Positions 23,869 to 25,472 of a stretch of DNA of 25,472 bases are shown one piece after another (the stretch's first letter is position 1; the number at the start of each line of letters is the position of its first letter). The notes beneath the pieces were generated by a model that made no database searches, was not told where the DNA came from, and saw nothing but the letters and a program-made list of their open reading frames with translations. The DNA lies in assembly GCA_964400495.1 (NCBI GenBank), contig CAYNTS010000029.1, positions 1 through 25,472 of the forward strand. The letters run 5' to 3'. The DNA is from CAYNTS01 sp964400495. Its GTDB lineage: Bacteria > Fidelibacterota > Marinisomatia > SCGC-AAA003-L08 > D37C17. The translations under genes and the position numbers were made by a program.

Positions 23869-25209
23869 TTGGATTATTTAGAAAAATGGAAGTTTTGTTT
23901 GGGGTTTATAAAAGAAAGAATCCCTGAACAGGCATATCAAACATGGTTTGATGACGCTGTGATGATATCTTCTGCAACAGAAGAGGAGGTTACATTACAG
24001 GTGCCAAATCAGTTTCACTACGAATGGTTGGAATCAAAATATCGCCACTTAATTGATGATGCAATAAAAGAATATTTTAATATTCCAATGGTTGTGAATT
24101 ATAGCGTTGTAATTAGCAATAAATCTACGGAAGAAATACCTAAATTAAAAGAGACTGAAAAAACCATTCCAACGGGATATCATCAGCCTTCACAATTGAA
24201 TAGTCGATATATTTTTGATAATTTTATCGAGGGAAAAGACAATCAGTTTGCAAAAGCGGCCGCACACTCTGTGGCTGATACCCCTGGCCAAACACCGTTT
24301 AATCCTTTGCTAATTTATAGTAATCCAGGATTGGGGAAAACCCATCTTTTGCAAGCGATTGGAAATCAGGTTTTACAAAAAAAACCAAACGCCCGAGTGG
24401 TTTATATTACGAGTGAAAAATTTATGCAGGAGTTTATTTCGGCAATTCAAAAAAATCGCTCAACTGATTTTGCTCAAACGTATAGAAATGTTGATATGTT
24501 GCTTTTAGACGATGCACAGTTTTTCCAGAACAAAGAGCAAACACAGGAACAATTTTTTCATCTATTTAATGATTTATATCAACGCGGAAAACAGATTGTG
24601 TTAACGACAGACAGACACCCAAATGAGTTACGAGGAATTAAAGATAGGTTGGTCTCTCGTTTTCAATCAGGACTAATTGTTGATATCCAAGCTCCTGATT
24701 TAGAAACACGAATTGCTATCCTTTCCAAACAGGCAGAGGATGATGGTTTGGACATCCCACACGATGTTACAGAATTTATTGCTTTTAGTGTGAAACATGA
24801 CGTTAGAAGAATGAAAGCAGTTTTAATTAGATTGTTAGCGCTTTCTTCTATAAAACATATTGACATAACAATGGAAATGGCAAAACAAGTATTGGTTGAT
24901 ATGTTGGGCAAATCGGCTTTCAATAAAATAAGTATTAACCATGTTGTAAAATATGTTGGAAAAGCAATGAAGATAAGCGAAAGACAACTGTTTGGAAAAG
25001 GTCGTAAACAAAATGTGGCATTGGCAAGACAGACTGCTATGTTTCTAGCGCGTGAGCTAACTGATTTATCTTTAACAAATATTGGTGCAAGATTTGGAGG
25101 AAGAGATCATTCAACTGTAATCCATGCATGTAAAACTATTGAAAATAAAATAAATTCAGATGCAACGTTTGCACACACGATTGAAAATATGAAAAGTGAA
25201 ATTTCATAA
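23869..25209 (+). CDS. dnaA: Chromosomal replication initiator DnaA
   Basis: DnaA binds the origin and opens it for replication. TTG 23869 is preferred because AGGA (23860-23863) lies five bases before it and the product (446 residues, LEKWKFCLGFIKERIPEQAYQ near the start) then matches normal DnaA N-termini. In-frame GTG 23833 and ATG 23851 lack ribosome-binding sites and overlap DnaA boxes. Domain I (1-80) and a short variable linker are followed by the AAA+ domain: Walker A NPGLGKTHL (152-160), Walker B LLLDDAQFF (211-219), sensor 1 IVLTTDRHP. The DNA-binding domain IV has GGRDHSTVIHACKTI (410-424). The first glycine of the usual GG-x-GLGKT P-loop is Ser here, a mild divergence. A response-regulator gene follows 18 bases downstream rather than dnaN. 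Confidence 0.97.
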   Translation: MDYLEKWKFCLGFIKERIPEQAYQTWFDDAVMISSATEEEVTLQVPNQFHYEWLESKYRHLIDDAIKEYFNIPMVVNYSVVISNKSTEEIPKLKETEKTIPTGYHQPSQLNSRYIFDNFIEGKDNQFAKAAAHSVADTPGQTPFNPLLIYSNPGLGKTHLLQAIGNQVLQKKPNARVVYITSEKFMQEFISAIQKNRSTDFAQTYRNVDMLLLDDAQFFQNKEQTQEQFFHLFNDLYQRGKQIVLTTDRHPNELRGIKDRLVSRFQSGLIVDIQAPDLETRIAILSKQAEDDGLDIPHDVTEFIAFSVKHDVRRMKAVLIRLLALSSIKHIDITMEMAKQVLVDMLGKSAFNKISINHVVKYVGKAMKISERQLFGKGRKQNVALARQTAMFLARELTDLSLTNIGARFGGRDHSTVIHACKTIENKINSDATFAHTIENMKSEIS

Positions 25210-25227
25210 TTAACTATGGGGGTAACA

Positions 25228-25472
25228 ATGGAAAATATATTAATAATTGATGACGATGAACAGTTAGCGGAGCTACTTGATGAATTTTTAAGTTCTTTTA
25301 ATTTCGTAATTCACGCCAAACATACACCTGAAGAAGGGCTGGATTATCTTGAAAATAATGATGTTGACTTAATCGTGTTGGATATCACGCTTCCGGGTAT
25401 GGATGGTTTCCAGGTGTTGAGGAAAATACGAGAAAATTCTTCGATTCCTGTTATGATGTTGACAGCTAGGGG
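25228..25472 (+). CDS. Response regulator receiver domain (3' end cut by window edge)
   Basis: ATG 25228 follows a GGGGGT ribosome-binding site at normal spacing, 18 bases after dnaA. The 81 visible codons are a CheY-like receiver: acidic pocket ILIIDDDEQ near the N-terminus, phospho-acceptor Asp in LIVLDITLPGMDGFQVL, and the conserved Thr in VMMLTAR. The sequence style is that of OmpR/CpxR-type two-component regulators, but the output domain lies beyond the window. A partner kinase probably follows. Its close spacing to dnaA suggests co-transcription. Confidence 0.93.
   Translation, partial: MENILIIDDDEQLAELLDEFLSSFNFVIHAKHTPEEGLDYLENNDVDLIVLDITLPGMDGFQVLRKIRENSSIPVMMLTAR

Noticed and set aside
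1..25472. tRNA, rRNA, CRISPR arrays, insertion sequences or prophage genes
   Set aside because: Reading both strands by eye I found no cloverleaf-like tRNA, rRNA segment, regularly spaced direct repeats with spacers, transposase or terminal inverted repeats; a covariance-model scan would be needed to exclude small RNAs.

Overview
The window looks like a bacterial chromosome of low G+C (roughly 35-40% by hand count) carrying about 20 genes in a few tight operons. Two-membrane architecture is clear: an alginate-export-type porin, a beta-barrel/TPR protein, lipoproteins and a periplasmic multiheme cytochrome. A secreted protein ends in a dockerin-like pair of calcium loops followed by a hydrophobic helix of a style I associate with the FCB group, especially Marinimicrobia (SAR406). 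This taxonomic placement is tentative and rests on resemblance only.

Layout. 1-557 (-): start of an FG-GAP/beta-propeller exported protein with 53-residue tandem repeats and clearly higher G+C than the rest. 913-3609 (+): pyruvate phosphate dikinase. 3700-5226 (+): secreted dockerin-bearing protein of unknown role, ending at a bidirectional terminator. 5297-12011 (-): a seven-gene overlapping operon encoding, in transcription order, a lipoprotein, a periplasmic TPR protein, an outer-membrane barrel/coiled-coil/TPR protein, MotA, MotB, a shortened FliF-like ring protein and a divergent FliG. 12214-14262 (+): panD-panB-panC (pantothenate synthesis). 14330-18098 (-): nadA-nadC-nadB (quinolinate/NAD synthesis) followed by a MAPEG-family gene broken by an in-frame stop. 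18324-21052 (-): octaheme hydroxylamine-oxidoreductase-like cytochrome and a porin. 21201-23734 (-): membrane-anchored glycerophosphodiester phosphodiesterase-like protein and a lipoprotein M28 peptidase with a PDZ domain. 23869-25472 (+): dnaA with DnaA boxes just upstream, then the start of a response regulator.

The most notable system is the 5297-12011 operon. It pairs a MotAB stator with a FliF/FliG-type rotor but has no export, rod, hook, filament or FliM/FliN genes. Its FliF-like protein lacks the membrane-proximal RBM1/RBM2 region that in flagella surrounds the export gate, and gains a long periplasmic coiled coil. Co-transcribed genes reach the outer membrane. I infer an envelope-spanning ion-driven rotary machine that need not be a flagellum; the alternative is a very divergent flagellum whose other genes lie elsewhere.

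A second theme is start-codon use. In the nad operon both downstream genes start within the preceding stop codon (TTGA for nadC, CTGA for nadB), each behind a GGAG ribosome-binding site. The CTG start of nadB restores the FAD-binding glycine motif that an ATG/GTG/TTG-only gene call removes. GTG or TTG starts are also likely for panB, the porin and dnaA.
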